Made by a program: the position numbers and the translations under genes | Assembly: GCA_022486625.1 (NCBI GenBank) | Contig: JAKVKH010000010.1 | Location: 1-64,000, forward strand | From: Butyrivibrio sp. | GTDB taxonomy: Bacteria; Bacillota; Clostridia; Lachnospirales; Lachnospiraceae | Direction: 5' to 3' | Length of the DNA stretch: 64,000 nt | Shown: positions 17,476 to 27,532 of the stretch, piece by piece | Position numbering within the stretch: position 1 is the stretch's first letter | Layout of the letters: each line of letters begins with the position of its first letter | Notes under the pieces: generated by a model | The model's input: the letters and a program-made list of their open reading frames with translations, nothing else | What the model was told of the DNA's origin: nothing | Databases searched by the model: none

Positions 17476-19671
17476 ATGTTCAAACGGATTTTCAAAGGCT
17501 ATCGGCTTCGGGATCTTCTGAAAGACATTCCTGCGGGAATTATCGTTGCTCTTGTTTCCATTCCGATTTCCATGGGTTATGCACAGGTATCCGGACTTCC
17601 GCCGGTTTATGGGCTTTACGGTTCGGTACTTCCGATTCTTTTTTTCGGTCTGATGGCTTCATCTCCGCGTTTTGTATTCGGTATTGATGCGGCTCCCGCT
17701 GCCCTTACCGGAAGTCTTGTCTATTCTCTCGGAATCACCTTCGGTTCTGCAGAAGCGGTAAAGGTAATCCCGGCAATTACGCTGGTGGTCGCCGGATGGC
17801 TCTTCCTGTTCGCCTTCCTCAGGGCCGGCAGATTTGTCAGATTCATCTCCGCCCCTGTCATGGGCGGTTTCATTTCCGGCATCGGCTGCACCATTATTCT
17901 CATGCAGGTTCCGAAGCTTTTCGGCGGCACTTCAGGCCGGGGTGAAGTAACCGAGCTGCTTCCGCACATCTGGTCCGAGCTTCTTCGCTGTTTCAATCCG
18001 CTTTCTCTATTCCTCGGTATTCTCACCATTGTCATCATCACGGTTTGCAGAAAGCATATCCCCAAAGTCCCCATGTCACTCGTCATGATGCTCTTTGGCG
18101 CAGCACTGACCTTTTTCTTTCATATTGATAAATTCGGTGTCCAACTCCTTCCTTCTGTCGCACCGGGCCTTCCGGGATTCATTTTTCCTGATCTTATGAC
18201 ACTGAAAGGTCATGTGGTCACCGTGCTGACTTCCAGTCTCTCCGTTGCACTTGTCATTGTTGCGGAAACACTCCTGTCCACCAATAACTATGCTTTAAAG
18301 CACGGCGATCATATTAATAATGAACGTGAGATCTTCGCCTATGCAACTGCCAATCTCGTTTCTGCCTTTTCCGGAAGCTGCCCGGCAAACGGCAGTGTTT
18401 CCAGAACAAGTATCGCTGATCAGTTCGGCGTCCACTCCCAGCTGATGTCCATCGTTGCCAGTCTGAGCATGGTCGGCATTCTCCTGTACGGAACTGCTTT
18501 CATCGGCTATCTTCCCGTCCCGGTGCTGACCGGAATCGTCATTGCCGCGCTGATGGGTATTCTTGAATTTGACCTTGCCAGAGAACTCCAGAGCGTTGAC
18601 CGTGTGGAATGGCTGATTTTCTATGTTGTATTTTTCACGGTTCTGTTCCTTGGCACCATCTATGGCGTACTTGCAGGTGTTGTTCTTTCCTTCGTTACCG
18701 TTGTCATCCGTGCTTCTGTCCCTCCCCGTGATTTTCTGGGCTGCATTGAGAATAATGACGGTTTTTATGCCCTTTCCCGTATGAAGGAAGCCCGTCCCAT
18801 CGAGCATACGCTGATCTATCGGTTTACAGGCGCTCTCTTTTTTGCCAACATCGGACAGTTCCAGGAAGATCTTGAAAAAGCGGTGACCGAAGACACAAAG
18901 CAGATCATCATTGATGCCAGCGGAATCGGCAGTATTGATGTAACTGCCGCAGAGAGACTCCTGCTGCTGTACCAGAACCTGCAGAAACGCGGCATCCGTT
19001 TCTTCCTGACAGAGCATGTCGGAGCCATCAATGATCAGCTGCGTACCTTCGGTGCCAGTCAGCTCATTCTGGACGGTGCGGTAAAACCCACCATTTCATC
19101 CGCACTTCGCTCCATCGGCATGGAGCGTCCTTATCCCCTTACTGCCGAATGGACCGCATCTGCAGATGCAGTTCCGGCCACGCAACAGGCAGAGTTTGAA
19201 TGGGCATATGGTCGCGATGCAGACATCAAAATGGAAAAAATGGCAGAACAGTTTGCCCTGCAGATTGCAGACTCTGACCAGCTCGATACTGAGCGTCTGC
19301 GTGAAGCAGAACGCACTTCTTCCGGCGGCTACTGGAACCGTCTGGATGAAGATGAGTTTCTGGACCTTCTGGAAATGCAGCTGGCAATTATTTTAAGTCA
19401 TCGTGAAGAGGGCGCTCGCAGAATTGAATCAATTGATGAGAAAATCATTGCAAGACATCTTCACCTGGAACAGAAGCTTGCAGAAAAAGATGCCGATGCC
19501 ATCAGCAGGATTATGGAACACCGTGCCCGGAAAGATGCATACCTTAAAGAGCACCATCCGGAAGCCTACGCCCTTCTGCAGAAAGAACGCAGCCGCTATT
19601 CCGAAGTGCTTGCCAGAGAATATCCTGAACTTGCAGAAAAGATACGCCGGATCCATGAACATAAATCTTAA
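17476..19671 (+). CDS. SulP (SLC26-type) anion transporter with STAS and long C-terminal extension
   Basis: This 731-residue transporter probably moves sulfate, bicarbonate or another anion. The first 410 residues give about twelve membrane helices with family landmarks PPVYGLYGSVLP and the block FSGSCPANGSVSRT. A STAS domain follows at about 437-543, with the DASGIGSID loop that holds the regulatory serine/threonine in this family. The remaining 190 residues are charged and largely helical (coiled-coil-like), which most SulP proteins lack. ATG 17476 has GAGAAGGGGA upstream. The deacylase-like gene starts 26 bp downstream. Confidence 0.92.
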   Translation: MFKRIFKGYRLRDLLKDIPAGIIVALVSIPISMGYAQVSGLPPVYGLYGSVLPILFFGLMASSPRFVFGIDAAPAALTGSLVYSLGITFGSAEAVKVIPAITLVVAGWLFLFAFLRAGRFVRFISAPVMGGFISGIGCTIILMQVPKLFGGTSGRGEVTELLPHIWSELLRCFNPLSLFLGILTIVIITVCRKHIPKVPMSLVMMLFGAALTFFFHIDKFGVQLLPSVAPGLPGFIFPDLMTLKGHVVTVLTSSLSVALVIVAETLLSTNNYALKHGDHINNEREIFAYATANLVSAFSGSCPANGSVSRTSIADQFGVHSQLMSIVASLSMVGILLYGTAFIGYLPVPVLTGIVIAALMGILEFDLARELQSVDRVEWLIFYVVFFTVLFLGTIYGVLAGVVLSFVTVVIRASVPPRDFLGCIENNDGFYALSRMKEARPIEHTLIYRFTGALFFANIGQFQEDLEKAVTEDTKQIIIDASGIGSIDVTAAERLLLLYQNLQKRGIRFFLTEHVGAINDQLRTFGASQLILDGAVKPTISSALRSIGMERPYPLTAEWTASADAVPATQQAEFEWAYGRDADIKMEKMAEQFALQIADSDQLDTERLREAERTSSGGYWNRLDEDEFLDLLEMQLAIILSHREEGARRIESIDEKIIARHLHLEQKLAEKDADAISRIMEHRARKDAYLKEHHPEAYALLQKERSRYSEVLAREYPELAEKIRRIHEHKS

Positions 19672-19697
19672 GTTTTTTATCTAAAGGAGAATTTATT

Positions 19698-20243
19698 ATG
19701 CTGGAACTTCATCAGGGAAGACCCGCCAATACCGAAGAACGACTGCCGCGGGAAGTACGTGTCTACGATCTTCTGGATACGCTCGGCATTGAGTACCTGC
19801 GTGCAGATCATGAACACGCGGACACCATGGAAGCCTGTCACGAAATCGACGAAACATTAAACTGCACGATCTGCAAAAATCTGTTTCTGTGTAACCGCCA
19901 GCAGACTGCATTCTATCTGCTGATGATCCCCGGTGACAAACCGTTTAAGACACGTGAGCTCTCTTCCCAGATCGGCTCTGCAAGGCTCTCCTTCGCTCCC
20001 CCGGAGCAGATGCTCGAATATCTGGACATTCTGCCGGGTTCTGTCAGTGTCATGGGGCTGATGAATGACCATGATCATCATGTACAGCTCCTTGTAGACG
20101 AAGACATTCTGAAAGGTGACGCCATCGGCTGTCACCCCTGCGTCAACACTTCCAGCATGAAAATAAAGACTGCGGACATTTTTGATAAATTCCTGCCCGC
20201 AGTCCATCATGATAAAAAGATTGTTCACCTGACCGGAATCTGA
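19698..20243 (+). CDS. YbaK/ProX-type aminoacyl-tRNA deacylase
   Basis: The 181-residue protein matches the prolyl-tRNA-synthetase-associated editing domain family (YbaK, ProX, PrdX), which hydrolyses mischarged Ala-tRNA(Pro) or Cys-tRNA(Pro). Visible hallmarks are the block CKNLFLCNRQQTAFYLLMI, the lysine in the PGDKPFKTREL loop, and GSVSVMGL followed by GCHPCVNTSS near the end. The ATG at 19698 has AAAGGAG, 26 bp after the SulP stop, so the pair is likely cotranscribed, though no shared function is obvious. A terminator follows at 20227. Confidence 0.85.
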   Translation: MLELHQGRPANTEERLPREVRVYDLLDTLGIEYLRADHEHADTMEACHEIDETLNCTICKNLFLCNRQQTAFYLLMIPGDKPFKTRELSSQIGSARLSFAPPEQMLEYLDILPGSVSVMGLMNDHDHHVQLLVDEDILKGDAIGCHPCVNTSSMKIKTADIFDKFLPAVHHDKKIVHLTGI

Positions 20244-20263
20244 ATTTCCGATCAGGTTTTTTT
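20227..20263. terminator. Terminator between the deacylase and the ABC importer
   Basis: Stem ACCTGACCGGAA / TTTCCGATCAGGT followed by TTTTTTT on the plus strand. It overlaps the end of the deacylase gene and also lies just past the stop of the convergent solute-binding protein. Confidence 0.8.
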
Positions 20264-20266
20264 CAT

Positions 20267-21250
20267 TTACTCCACCTTGCCGCCTTCTACCACAAGGCTG
20301 TCCGGATCTGCAGCATCCCCGTAGAAACTCTTAAGCGTCGCGTCATAATCCGCATGGAAGAATTTCTCTGTTCCGAGCGTCTGTATCTCCGTATTCACCC
20401 AGTCCAGAAGGGTCTTATTCCCTTTGGCAACCGCAGGAGCGATGGTATCCTCGTCCCCAAGCGATGTGATACCTACTGTGTATCCCGGATTCTGAAGTGC
20501 CCATGCCAGAACCTCTGTGTTATCTGTGGAAAAAGCATCTCCTCTGCCGTCCAGAAGCGCATTATAGGCATCTGCATACTGATCATACTTATCCAGTCTG
20601 ATGTCCGGATAGTTCTTTGTAAAATAAGTTTCTGCAGTTGTTCCCTTGGCAATAATGAGCGTTTTTCCCTTCAGATCATCCACGCTCTTAACCGGTGCCG
20701 TATCCGGAGATACAACGCCAAGCGCCACTTTCATGTATGGAAGTGCGAAATCCACCTTCTGTGCCCTCTCATCCGTTACCGTAAAGTTTGCAAGCATCAG
20801 ATCCGCCTTGCCCGTAGCCACATACTCCACACGGCTGGCAGGATCTACGGGAACAAATTCCACCTTTACACCAAGATCCTTACCGATTCTGTTGGCAAAA
20901 TAGACATCATAGCCCTGATAATTTCCCTTGTCATCCACATAACCGAACGGTGCCTTGTCACTGAATACACCGATGACAATTTTACCGCTTGATTTAATCT
21001 CATCCAGACTGCGGAAGGTCGATGCCGTCTGTGTCTGATCTGTCGCGGCACTGCCCGCCGTGCTGCTTCCTGCATCCCCGGTACTGTCTGCCGTGCTGCT
21101 TCCTGTGACCCCGGTGCTATCTGCCGTGCTGCTTCCTGTGACCCCGGTGCTGCCCTTTGCCGAAGAACCGCAGCCTGCCATCGCCATCGTCACTGCTGCA
21201 GCCATCAGTGCTGCTGTTGCTGTTTTTCTTAAAATACCCGTCTTTTTCAT
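20267..21250 (-). CDS. Amino-acid ABC transporter solute-binding lipoprotein
   Basis: The product (327 residues) has a lipoprotein signal ending in MAGC, cysteine 27 being the lipid site. Residues 34-66 are a Ser/Thr/Gly linker made of three 11-residue repeats. From about 75 on it is a family-3 solute-binding domain: GKIVIGVFSDKAPFGYVD, then ADLMLANFTVTDERAQKVDF, which is the amino-acid clamp of polar amino-acid or cystine importers. It is the last gene of the operon permease-permease-ATPase-binding protein. Start ATG 21250 follows AAGGAGAAA. The exact amino acid cannot be read. Confidence 0.93.
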   Translation of the reverse strand: MKKTGILRKTATAALMAAAVTMAMAGCGSSAKGSTGVTGSSTADSTGVTGSSTADSTGDAGSSTAGSAATDQTQTASTFRSLDEIKSSGKIVIGVFSDKAPFGYVDDKGNYQGYDVYFANRIGKDLGVKVEFVPVDPASRVEYVATGKADLMLANFTVTDERAQKVDFALPYMKVALGVVSPDTAPVKSVDDLKGKTLIIAKGTTAETYFTKNYPDIRLDKYDQYADAYNALLDGRGDAFSTDNTEVLAWALQNPGYTVGITSLGDEDTIAPAVAKGNKTLLDWVNTEIQTLGTEKFFHADYDATLKSFYGDAADPDSLVVEGGKVE

Positions 21251-21296
21251 AATTTTTTCTCCTTTATCATATATGAATTTGAATCATTTTTACCCA

Positions 21297-22073
21297 TCAG
21301 ATCACAACCGAATTCTCGGTTGTTGCACAACGGTCAAACGTGAAAGTCTTCAGGAATGCTTTGGCCCGCTGCGACTTTGGCTGTGTAAAGAACTGCTCCG
21401 GTGAAGCCTCTTCCACGAATCTGCCCTGATCCAGAAACAGGATTCTGTCCGCAACCGCCCTGGCGAACTGCATCTCATGTGTCACAATCACCATGGTCAT
21501 TCCCTGACCTGCCAGTTCGATCATGACATCGAGGACCTCCCGTACCATTTCCGGATCCAGCGCCGCAGTAACTTCATCAAAAAGCATCACCTCCGGATGC
21601 ATCATCAGTGCTCTTGCAATTGCCACGCGCTGCTTCTGTCCGCCGGAGAGCTGCCGCGGCCAGGCACCTCTTTTTTCCCAGAGTCCGACTCTTCTCAGCA
21701 GGACTTCTGCCTCCGCCTCTGCATCCTGTCTGCTGCGATGCTGCACCTTCACCGGCGCCAGAATGACATTCCCCAGAATGGTCTTATGTGGAAAAAGATC
21801 ATAACTCTGAAATACCATTCCGATTTTCTGCCGCATCTGACTCATATTTTTTCCATGCGCGGTAATCGGCTCCCCATCCAGCAGCACTTCTCCGCTGTCA
21901 ACTGTCTCCAGGCCGTTCAGGCAACGCAGAAGTGTGCTTTTACCGCAACCGGATGGTCCCAGCAGCACTACAACTTCTCCTTTTCGTACCTTCAGGTCAA
22001 TTCCGTTTAAAATCGTATCGTCTCCGTATTTTTTTACCAGATCTCTGGTCTGCAGCTGTATCTTTTCTTCCAT
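21297..22073 (-). CDS. Polar amino-acid ABC transporter ATPase
   Basis: This is the nucleotide-binding subunit of the importer (GlnQ/HisP-type, 258 residues). Walker [10 protein letters not shown] is at 39-47, the Q-loop at [12 protein letters not shown], the signature [15 protein letters not shown], and Walker [15 protein letters not shown]. One small deviation is VTAALDPE where most relatives have TSALDPE. ATG 22073 follows GAGGAGATAT. It lies 40 bp after the second permease. Confidence 0.95.
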   Translation of the reverse strand: MEEKIQLQTRDLVKKYGDDTILNGIDLKVRKGEVVVLLGPSGCGKSTLLRCLNGLETVDSGEVLLDGEPITAHGKNMSQMRQKIGMVFQSYDLFPHKTILGNVILAPVKVQHRSRQDAEAEAEVLLRRVGLWEKRGAWPRQLSGGQKQRVAIARALMMHPEVMLFDEVTAALDPEMVREVLDVMIELAGQGMTMVIVTHEMQFARAVADRILFLDQGRFVEEASPEQFFTQPKSQRAKAFLKTFTFDRCATTENSVVI

Positions 22074-22113
22074 ATTACATATCTCCTCATTTCTGCCATC
22101 CCTGTTCCTTCGC

Positions 22114-22788
22114 TTAATTCATCCTGCGCTCCAGCCGCTTTGCCAGCAGTGAAACAGGCCAGCAGACCAGAAAATAAAGAAAAAAGATGACACCATAGAT
22201 CCAGAGCGCCGCCGAAGGAAACTGCAGCCGGTTTGCATCAATAATCTGCTGTCCCGTCTTAAGCACTTCCACAATCCCGATCAATACCACAATGCTTGTC
22301 GTTTTGATCATTCTTGTAACCAGATTGATTGCCGGAGGCAGAAGCCTCTGAACGGTCTGCGGCAGAATGACTTCCAGAAACGTCTGCCTGCCGGTCATTC
22401 CGAGCGCGGCAGCACTTTCGTACTGATGCCGTGGAATACTGATCAGCGCACCCCGTACCAGATCTCCCATCTCTGCAGTACCCCAGATCACCAGCATGGC
22501 CACCGCACTGGCATATGCCGACAGGTTCCAGCCAAACGCATGTGCTACGCCAAAATACAGAATAAAGAGAAGCACAAGCTGCGGCATGATCCTGACAAAG
22601 TCCAGGATCAGCCTGCTGATTATTCTGGCCGCCGGATGTTTCAGCGTCATAAACATTCCGAACGCAATTCCCAGCGGAAGAGAAACGGCAACACTGATCA
22701 GACTCAGCTGCAGCGTTACCCACAGTCCCTGCAGCAGCCGCAGGAAATTACTGCCCATAAACAGAATACTAAGCCCCGAATCCTGCAT
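22114..22788 (-). CDS. Amino-acid ABC transporter permease (second subunit)
   Basis: This HisM/GlnP-type permease has 224 residues, about five membrane helices and the EAA-loop region ([23 protein letters not shown]) that docks on the ATPase. Its start codon lies 20 bp inside the end of the preceding permease gene, which implies translational coupling and a heterodimeric pore. AAAGGAGG precedes ATG 22788. Confidence 0.93.
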   Translation of the reverse strand: MQDSGLSILFMGSNFLRLLQGLWVTLQLSLISVAVSLPLGIAFGMFMTLKHPAARIISRLILDFVRIMPQLVLLFILYFGVAHAFGWNLSAYASAVAMLVIWGTAEMGDLVRGALISIPRHQYESAAALGMTGRQTFLEVILPQTVQRLLPPAINLVTRMIKTTSIVVLIGIVEVLKTGQQIIDANRLQFPSAALWIYGVIFFLYFLVCWPVSLLAKRLERRMN

Positions 22789-23428
22789 AGCGAAGCCTCC
22801 TTTCCACCAGTGTCCCGATTACGGAAACCGGAAGCAGCAGAATCAGATAAAATGCCACCAGCATGATCAGTGCCTCCTTTGTCTGGTAATACAGCCCGAT
22901 CAGGTCTTTTGCCACATACATCAGATCCGCAAGGGCAATCGCACTGACCACTGAAGTTTCCTTGATCAGAAATATCACATTGGCCACGAGTGCCGGAACC
23001 GATATGGCAAGCGCCTGCGGAAAAATCACATACCGCATGGTCTGTCCTGCATTCATGCCAAGGCTTCCTGCAGATTCCGTCTGAATACGGTCAATCGATT
23101 CCAGACCGCTTCGGAAAGCCTCCGTCATATAACTGCCTCCCAGAAACGCCAGCCCGATTACCGCACAGCCTTCCGCACTGATCCTGACACCGATCTTCGG
23201 AAGTCCGAAATAAAGGAAAAAGAGCTGCACCAGCAGCGGTGTATTTCTGCTCAGTTCAATGTATACCGTCGCGACTGCCTGGAGAACCGGAATTTTGAAA
23301 TAAAGAATCATACTGCAGATGATTCCGACCAGAACTGCCGCCAGAATACCAAAGCATCCGATTCTGACGGTCAGAAGTGCTGCCTGTGCATACATCGGCA
23401 GATAATTCTGAACAAATGAAAAATCCAT
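22769..23428 (-). CDS. Amino-acid ABC transporter permease (first subunit)
   Basis: First gene of the importer operon, 219 residues, with the same permease fold and an EAA loop at ESAGSLGMNAGQTMRYVIFPQAL. It overlaps the next permease by 20 bp. ATG 23428 follows AAGGAGGGAG. A 6-bp inverted repeat in the leader (23460-23478) may be its operator. Confidence 0.93.
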   Translation of the reverse strand: MDFSFVQNYLPMYAQAALLTVRIGCFGILAAVLVGIICSMILYFKIPVLQAVATVYIELSRNTPLLVQLFFLYFGLPKIGVRISAEGCAVIGLAFLGGSYMTEAFRSGLESIDRIQTESAGSLGMNAGQTMRYVIFPQALAISVPALVANVIFLIKETSVVSAIALADLMYVAKDLIGLYYQTKEALIMLVAFYLILLLPVSVIGTLVERRLRYAGFGA

Positions 23429-23459
23429 CGCTTTGTTCTCCCTCCTTAATTCCTATATT

Positions 23460-23478
23460 TCCTATCAAGTAAATAGGA
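23460..23478. promoter_or_regulatory. Inverted repeat upstream of the ABC importer operon
   Basis: TCCTAT-7 nt-ATAGGA lies about 30 bp before the first permease, preceded by a further TCCTAT half-site at 23451. The geometry suits a dimeric repressor such as an amino-acid or cysteine regulator. Assigning it to CymR would be a guess. Confidence 0.35.
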
Positions 23479-23541
23479 TTAGTATGTTAAAGAGAATACA
23501 CCCTGATTTATGTATTGTCAACACCAATGTACAGTCAGCCC

Positions 23542-23581
23542 AAAAAAAGAAGATGACCGATATATAGGTCATCTTCTTTTG
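23542..23581 (-). terminator. Terminator of the first chemoreceptor gene
   Basis: Perfect stem AAAAGAAGATGACC / GGTCATCTTCTTTT with a run of T on the minus strand, just after the stop at 23611. Confidence 0.9.
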
Positions 23582-23610
23582 CCTGTATTCATGTTTTTTC
23601 TGTTCCGGAC

Positions 23611-25323
23611 TTATTTTACCTGGAATCTTCCAACCAGCCTGTTGAGTCCCTCTGACTGTTCGGAAAGCTCCTGTGAAACTGCGCTGGATTCCTGCGCGGT
23701 TGCGGAATTATTCTGTACCACATTGGAAATCTGCTCAATTCCCTGGTCAATCTCTTCCATACTGGTCACCTGATTTCTGGCCATTTCACCGGATTCCTGC
23801 ATCATCTGTGCCACATTGTTGACAGACTCTTCCACCTGCCTGAGTGCATTCATGGTTTCATCCACTACTGTATTACCATTACTGATTTCATCCATGGTAT
23901 CACTGATCAGCTGATGCGTATTTTTGGCAGCTTCTGTACTCTGATTGGCAAGTATACTGATTTCTTCGGCAACGACTGCAAATCCCTTTCCTGCATCTCC
24001 CGCGCGGGCTGCCTCGATGGAGGCATTCAATGCCAGGAGCTGCGTCTGCTTGGCGATTGCTTCAATTGTATTGGTAATCTGCTCGATCTCCTTCGAAGCA
24101 TCGGTAATTCTGCCCATGGCATCTGTTACCAGCTTCATCTTGCGACCGCCTGTCTGCACATCTTCCTGTACCTGATGTGCCATATCCGTACTCTGTTTTG
24201 CCGCTTCTGCCATGTTTCTGGTCTGCTCTGTCACTGTTGTGACAGATGCAGTCAGTTCCTGAATTGCTGCAGCCTGATCTGTTGCACCCTGTGCCAGATC
24301 AGATGCACCCTGCGACATATTGACAGCGCCCTGCGATACCTGACTTGAAGAATCACGTACCTGCATCAGTGTCGTCGAAAGTTTATCCGTAATATCCGTA
24401 AAAGCATCATTGATCTGCCGGTAATCTGCAATATACAGTTCCGGATGGTCGGATCCTTTTGTAAAATCTCCTCCGGCAATACGATTCAAAGTCTCAATAA
24501 TATCTTTTACAATATCTGCTATTACCCTGGTGGCCTTATCAATATCTCCGGCAAGCTGCCCCAGTTCATCCTGTGATTTGATCGCAATATCCACATCAAG
24601 CTTTCCGGCTGCCATCTGATCTGCACCTTCCGTAATTGCAAGCACCGGCTTTAAAATACTGACTGAAAGCTTCTTTTTCGCATTTCCGATAAAGATGAGT
24701 GCTAACGCCACAAGTGAAAGTGCGATGACAGATAATACCACGATCACAATGGTAACAATCTTATAGGTCATGGCTGCTTCAGATGCAGTTGTTGCAGATA
24801 CGGTCTTAAGCTCGGATACTACCACGTCAATGGAAGGATAGAGCGTTTCATTATAATATTTGTATATGTCCGCATCGGAACTGCCGTCGCTGAACATTCC
24901 TTCCAGCGTCTTGCCGTTTGTTTCGACCGTTGTCAGATCCGTCTTAACCTGAGTAATCATCGTCTGGTCACTGTAGACTTTGGCAAATTCTGTCAGTTCC
25001 GAATCAAACCCGTCAAATTTCTCTGAGACATTATCCAGCTGCGTCTGCCGCTCCGTCTGATCATCTGTCACCATCGCCCACAGAAATGCCTTGGACATGG
25101 ACTGAATATTAATTCTGATCTCTCCCTGAATATTATCCGCCTTGTAATATTTCTGGTAGACATTAAAGAGTCCCACCTCACATACGATCAGTGTGATTCC
25201 GAGTGCCAGAATGGCAGCGCCCGTCATAATAAACAGTTTTTTAAAAACAAAACGGAACTTATCTTCCACTTTCATGCCACGGAGCCTGTGTTCACTGACA
25301 CTTGCCAGATATTTGATACTCAT
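23611..25323 (-). CDS. Methyl-accepting chemotaxis protein with four-helix sensor
   Basis: This chemoreceptor (570 residues from ATG 25323, preceded by AAGGAGG) has a short cytosolic N-terminus, a membrane helix (about 30-50), an extracellular helical region of about 140 residues, a second helix near 187-215, a HAMP domain, and a long cytosolic coiled coil. The hairpin tip is canonical: [22 protein letters not shown], the CheA/CheW contact. The periplasmic part is of the four-helix-bundle (4HB_MCP) type, so the ligand is unknown. A second start eight residues upstream has no better ribosome site. No flagellar or che genes lie in this window. Confidence 0.92.
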   Translation of the reverse strand: MSIKYLASVSEHRLRGMKVEDKFRFVFKKLFIMTGAAILALGITLIVCEVGLFNVYQKYYKADNIQGEIRINIQSMSKAFLWAMVTDDQTERQTQLDNVSEKFDGFDSELTEFAKVYSDQTMITQVKTDLTTVETNGKTLEGMFSDGSSDADIYKYYNETLYPSIDVVVSELKTVSATTASEAAMTYKIVTIVIVVLSVIALSLVALALIFIGNAKKKLSVSILKPVLAITEGADQMAAGKLDVDIAIKSQDELGQLAGDIDKATRVIADIVKDIIETLNRIAGGDFTKGSDHPELYIADYRQINDAFTDITDKLSTTLMQVRDSSSQVSQGAVNMSQGASDLAQGATDQAAAIQELTASVTTVTEQTRNMAEAAKQSTDMAHQVQEDVQTGGRKMKLVTDAMGRITDASKEIEQITNTIEAIAKQTQLLALNASIEAARAGDAGKGFAVVAEEISILANQSTEAAKNTHQLISDTMDEISNGNTVVDETMNALRQVEESVNNVAQMMQESGEMARNQVTSMEEIDQGIEQISNVVQNNSATAQESSAVSQELSEQSEGLNRLVGRFQVK

Positions 25324-25468
25324 CCTTTTCCTCCTTGAAAGATGCATCTGCCTCAGAAGCTTCTGACCAGAAACAGACGAATAATGAATATGCTTTTATA
25401 GGTATATCGGCATTTTTCTCCGGAATATTAGCCTTTTGCAGGAAATAGTTCTTTTATTCTTTCATGTT

Positions 25469-25507
25469 TTTACCTGCATTTTACATTAATTTCATATTGG
25501 CTTGATA
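25469..25507 (+). promoter_or_regulatory. Four-repeat PHO-box-like site
   Basis: Four hexamers, TTTACC (25469), TTTACA (25480), TTCATA (25491) and TTGATA (25502), occur with an exact 11-bp period. This is the tandem arrangement of TTxAxA half-sites bound by PhoP in Bacillus. It lies about 85 bp upstream of the Na/phosphate cotransporter gene, as expected for phosphate-starvation control. A further inverted repeat, ATTTTACA-11 nt-TGTAAAAT, is at 25540-25566. Confidence 0.6.
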
Positions 25508-25591
25508 GCGCTCTTTTCTATCGCCATATAGAATTTTACAAAGAGAGCGAATGTAAAATTTCTGTATGATTTATATATGAGGAGAAAAAAT

Positions 25592-27304
25592 ATGAATGAA
25601 ACACTAAAGATTGTATTCGGATTGCTTGGCGGGCTTGCGCTGTTCCTGTTCGGAATGAACAGTATGAGCGATGCTCTGCAGAAGTCCGCCGGTGACCGCA
25701 TGAAAAAGATTCTCGGCTTCCTGACCCAGAATGCATGGATGGGTGCACTTGCGGGTGCACTTGTTACTGCAATTCTTCAGAGCAGTTCTGCTACCACCGT
25801 TATGGTTATCGGTTTTGTCAGTGCCGGACTGATGACTCTTCCGCAGGCTATTTCCGTCATTTTCGGCGCAAATATCGGCACCACCATGACTGCTCAGCTG
25901 ATTGCCTTTAAAATCAGTGATTACATTTTCCCGATTATTTTCATCGGCTTTCTGATTAATTTTCTTTCCAAAAAGGAAAAATCCAAAAATATCGGCATGG
26001 TAATCCTTTCTTTCGGTATTCTTTTCGAAGGAATCGAAATCATGAGCAGCGTCATGAAGCCGCTGGCAAACAGCCCGTTCTTTACGGATCTGATGTCCAG
26101 AGTAAAGGAATATCCGCCGCTCGGAATTCTGCTCGGTCTGTGCATGACCCTTGTCGTACAGAGCAGTTCCGCCACAATTGCCGTTCTGCAGAGTTTTGCC
26201 TCTCAGGCAGGCCCTGATGGTGTCTCCAGTGTAATCGGCCTTACCGGAGCCATCCCGATCCTTCTGGGCGATAATATCGGAACCACCATTACTGCACTGC
26301 TTGCTTCAATCGGACAGTCCAAAAATGCAAAACGTGCAGCCGTTGCGCACAGTTTCTTCAATATCAGCGGAACGCTTGTATTCGTCTGGATTATTCCTTA
26401 TTTTGCAAAATTTGTCGCATGGATCTCGCCAAAAGGAAATGAGGTAGACATCATCTCCAGGCAGATTGCCAATGCGCATACCACCTTCAATGTTGTATGT
26501 ACGCTGGTCTGGCTGCCGCTTCTGCCTGTTATGGTCAGGCTGGTGAGATTTGTAATCCGTGGTACCGACCGGAATGAAAAAGAAGCGTTTCAGCCCCAGT
26601 TTCTTGATGATTCCATGCTGAACCAGCCTGTTCCGGCATTATATCTGATCTCCCGTGAAATTGACCGCACTGCAGCACTTACCTCTGACCTTCTTCGTGC
26701 CGCACAGAAAGAAGTTTCCGGCAGCGTTAAGAATGAACCTGCAGAAGATTTTGACACGATCCTCTCCAGAGTCAGACAGCTGCAAAATGCTGTTTCTGAT
26801 TATATTACCCGGCTGTTTGCAAGTGGCACACTGACAGAAGAACAGGCAGAGCAGGCCGCAGGTCTTCTGACTGTCACCAATAATCTTGACCGTATCGCTG
26901 ATCGCGGAGATGAAATCACCTGTACTTTCCGTCAGCTTCGCCATGACGGGCACAAACTTTCCGATGGGGCAAAAGAAGATCTGAAATCCTGTTTCCAGAT
27001 TTCCCGCAAGCTTCTGGAACGCGCAATGGAATCCCTGAAATCCGGCGATACTGCCATTGCCGAAAAAATAGAAAAAGACAAAAACAAGATGCGCAAAGCA
27101 CAGAAACAGTTTAACAAAGCTCATCTTGAGCGTGTCAAGGATCAGAAATGTGATCCCTCTCTGACTCCGATATACGGGCAGATTCTGTATTCCTTTGATC
27201 GGATGGTGGATAACTGCGCCGGTATTGCAGAAGAGACCATGGATCATACCTCTTTTGTCACGATTGAGAATGCGCTTCCTGAAAATGCACAGACCACAGA
27301 CTGA
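25592..27304 (+). CDS. Na+/phosphate cotransporter (NptA family) with PhoU-like tail
   Basis: This protein imports (or exports) inorganic phosphate with Na+. It has 570 residues from ATG 25592 (GAGGAG upstream; an ATG-less extension of five residues is not preferred). Residues 1-315 contain two inverted Na/Pi repeats, each with the QSSSAT signature (LQSSSATTVM and VQSSSATIAV), and GANIGTT / GDNIGTT loops. Residues about 345-560 are helical and PhoU-like, as in the bacterial YjbB/NptA subfamily. A PHO-box-like site upstream fits phosphate control. It ends before the terminator at 27357. Confidence 0.92.
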   Translation: MNETLKIVFGLLGGLALFLFGMNSMSDALQKSAGDRMKKILGFLTQNAWMGALAGALVTAILQSSSATTVMVIGFVSAGLMTLPQAISVIFGANIGTTMTAQLIAFKISDYIFPIIFIGFLINFLSKKEKSKNIGMVILSFGILFEGIEIMSSVMKPLANSPFFTDLMSRVKEYPPLGILLGLCMTLVVQSSSATIAVLQSFASQAGPDGVSSVIGLTGAIPILLGDNIGTTITALLASIGQSKNAKRAAVAHSFFNISGTLVFVWIIPYFAKFVAWISPKGNEVDIISRQIANAHTTFNVVCTLVWLPLLPVMVRLVRFVIRGTDRNEKEAFQPQFLDDSMLNQPVPALYLISREIDRTAALTSDLLRAAQKEVSGSVKNEPAEDFDTILSRVRQLQNAVSDYITRLFASGTLTEEQAEQAAGLLTVTNNLDRIADRGDEITCTFRQLRHDGHKLSDGAKEDLKSCFQISRKLLERAMESLKSGDTAIAEKIEKDKNKMRKAQKQFNKAHLERVKDQKCDPSLTPIYGQILYSFDRMVDNCAGIAEETMDHTSFVTIENALPENAQTTD

Positions 27305-27356
27305 TTTTCTTATAGCGTAAAAGCTAATTTCCCTATAACACCCTATAACATAAATA

Positions 27357-27404
27357 AAGTTGCGATAAAATCTGAAAATTTTCAGCTATATCGCAACTTT
27401 TTTT
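27357..27404 (+). terminator. Terminator of the Na/phosphate cotransporter gene
   Basis: Arms AAAGTTGCGATA / TATCGCAACTTT, about 20-nt loop with its own short pairing, followed by a T-run. Confidence 0.85.
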
Positions 27405-27532
27405 ATTCTGGTTTAATTTAGTTCATTTTTTTACTCTATTATATTTTTTTCAGTAATGTTTCAATAAATTTATGTATATTCATAGACATGTTCATGCAAT
27501 ATAACAAATTATTTAGGAGAGGGGATCTGCTT

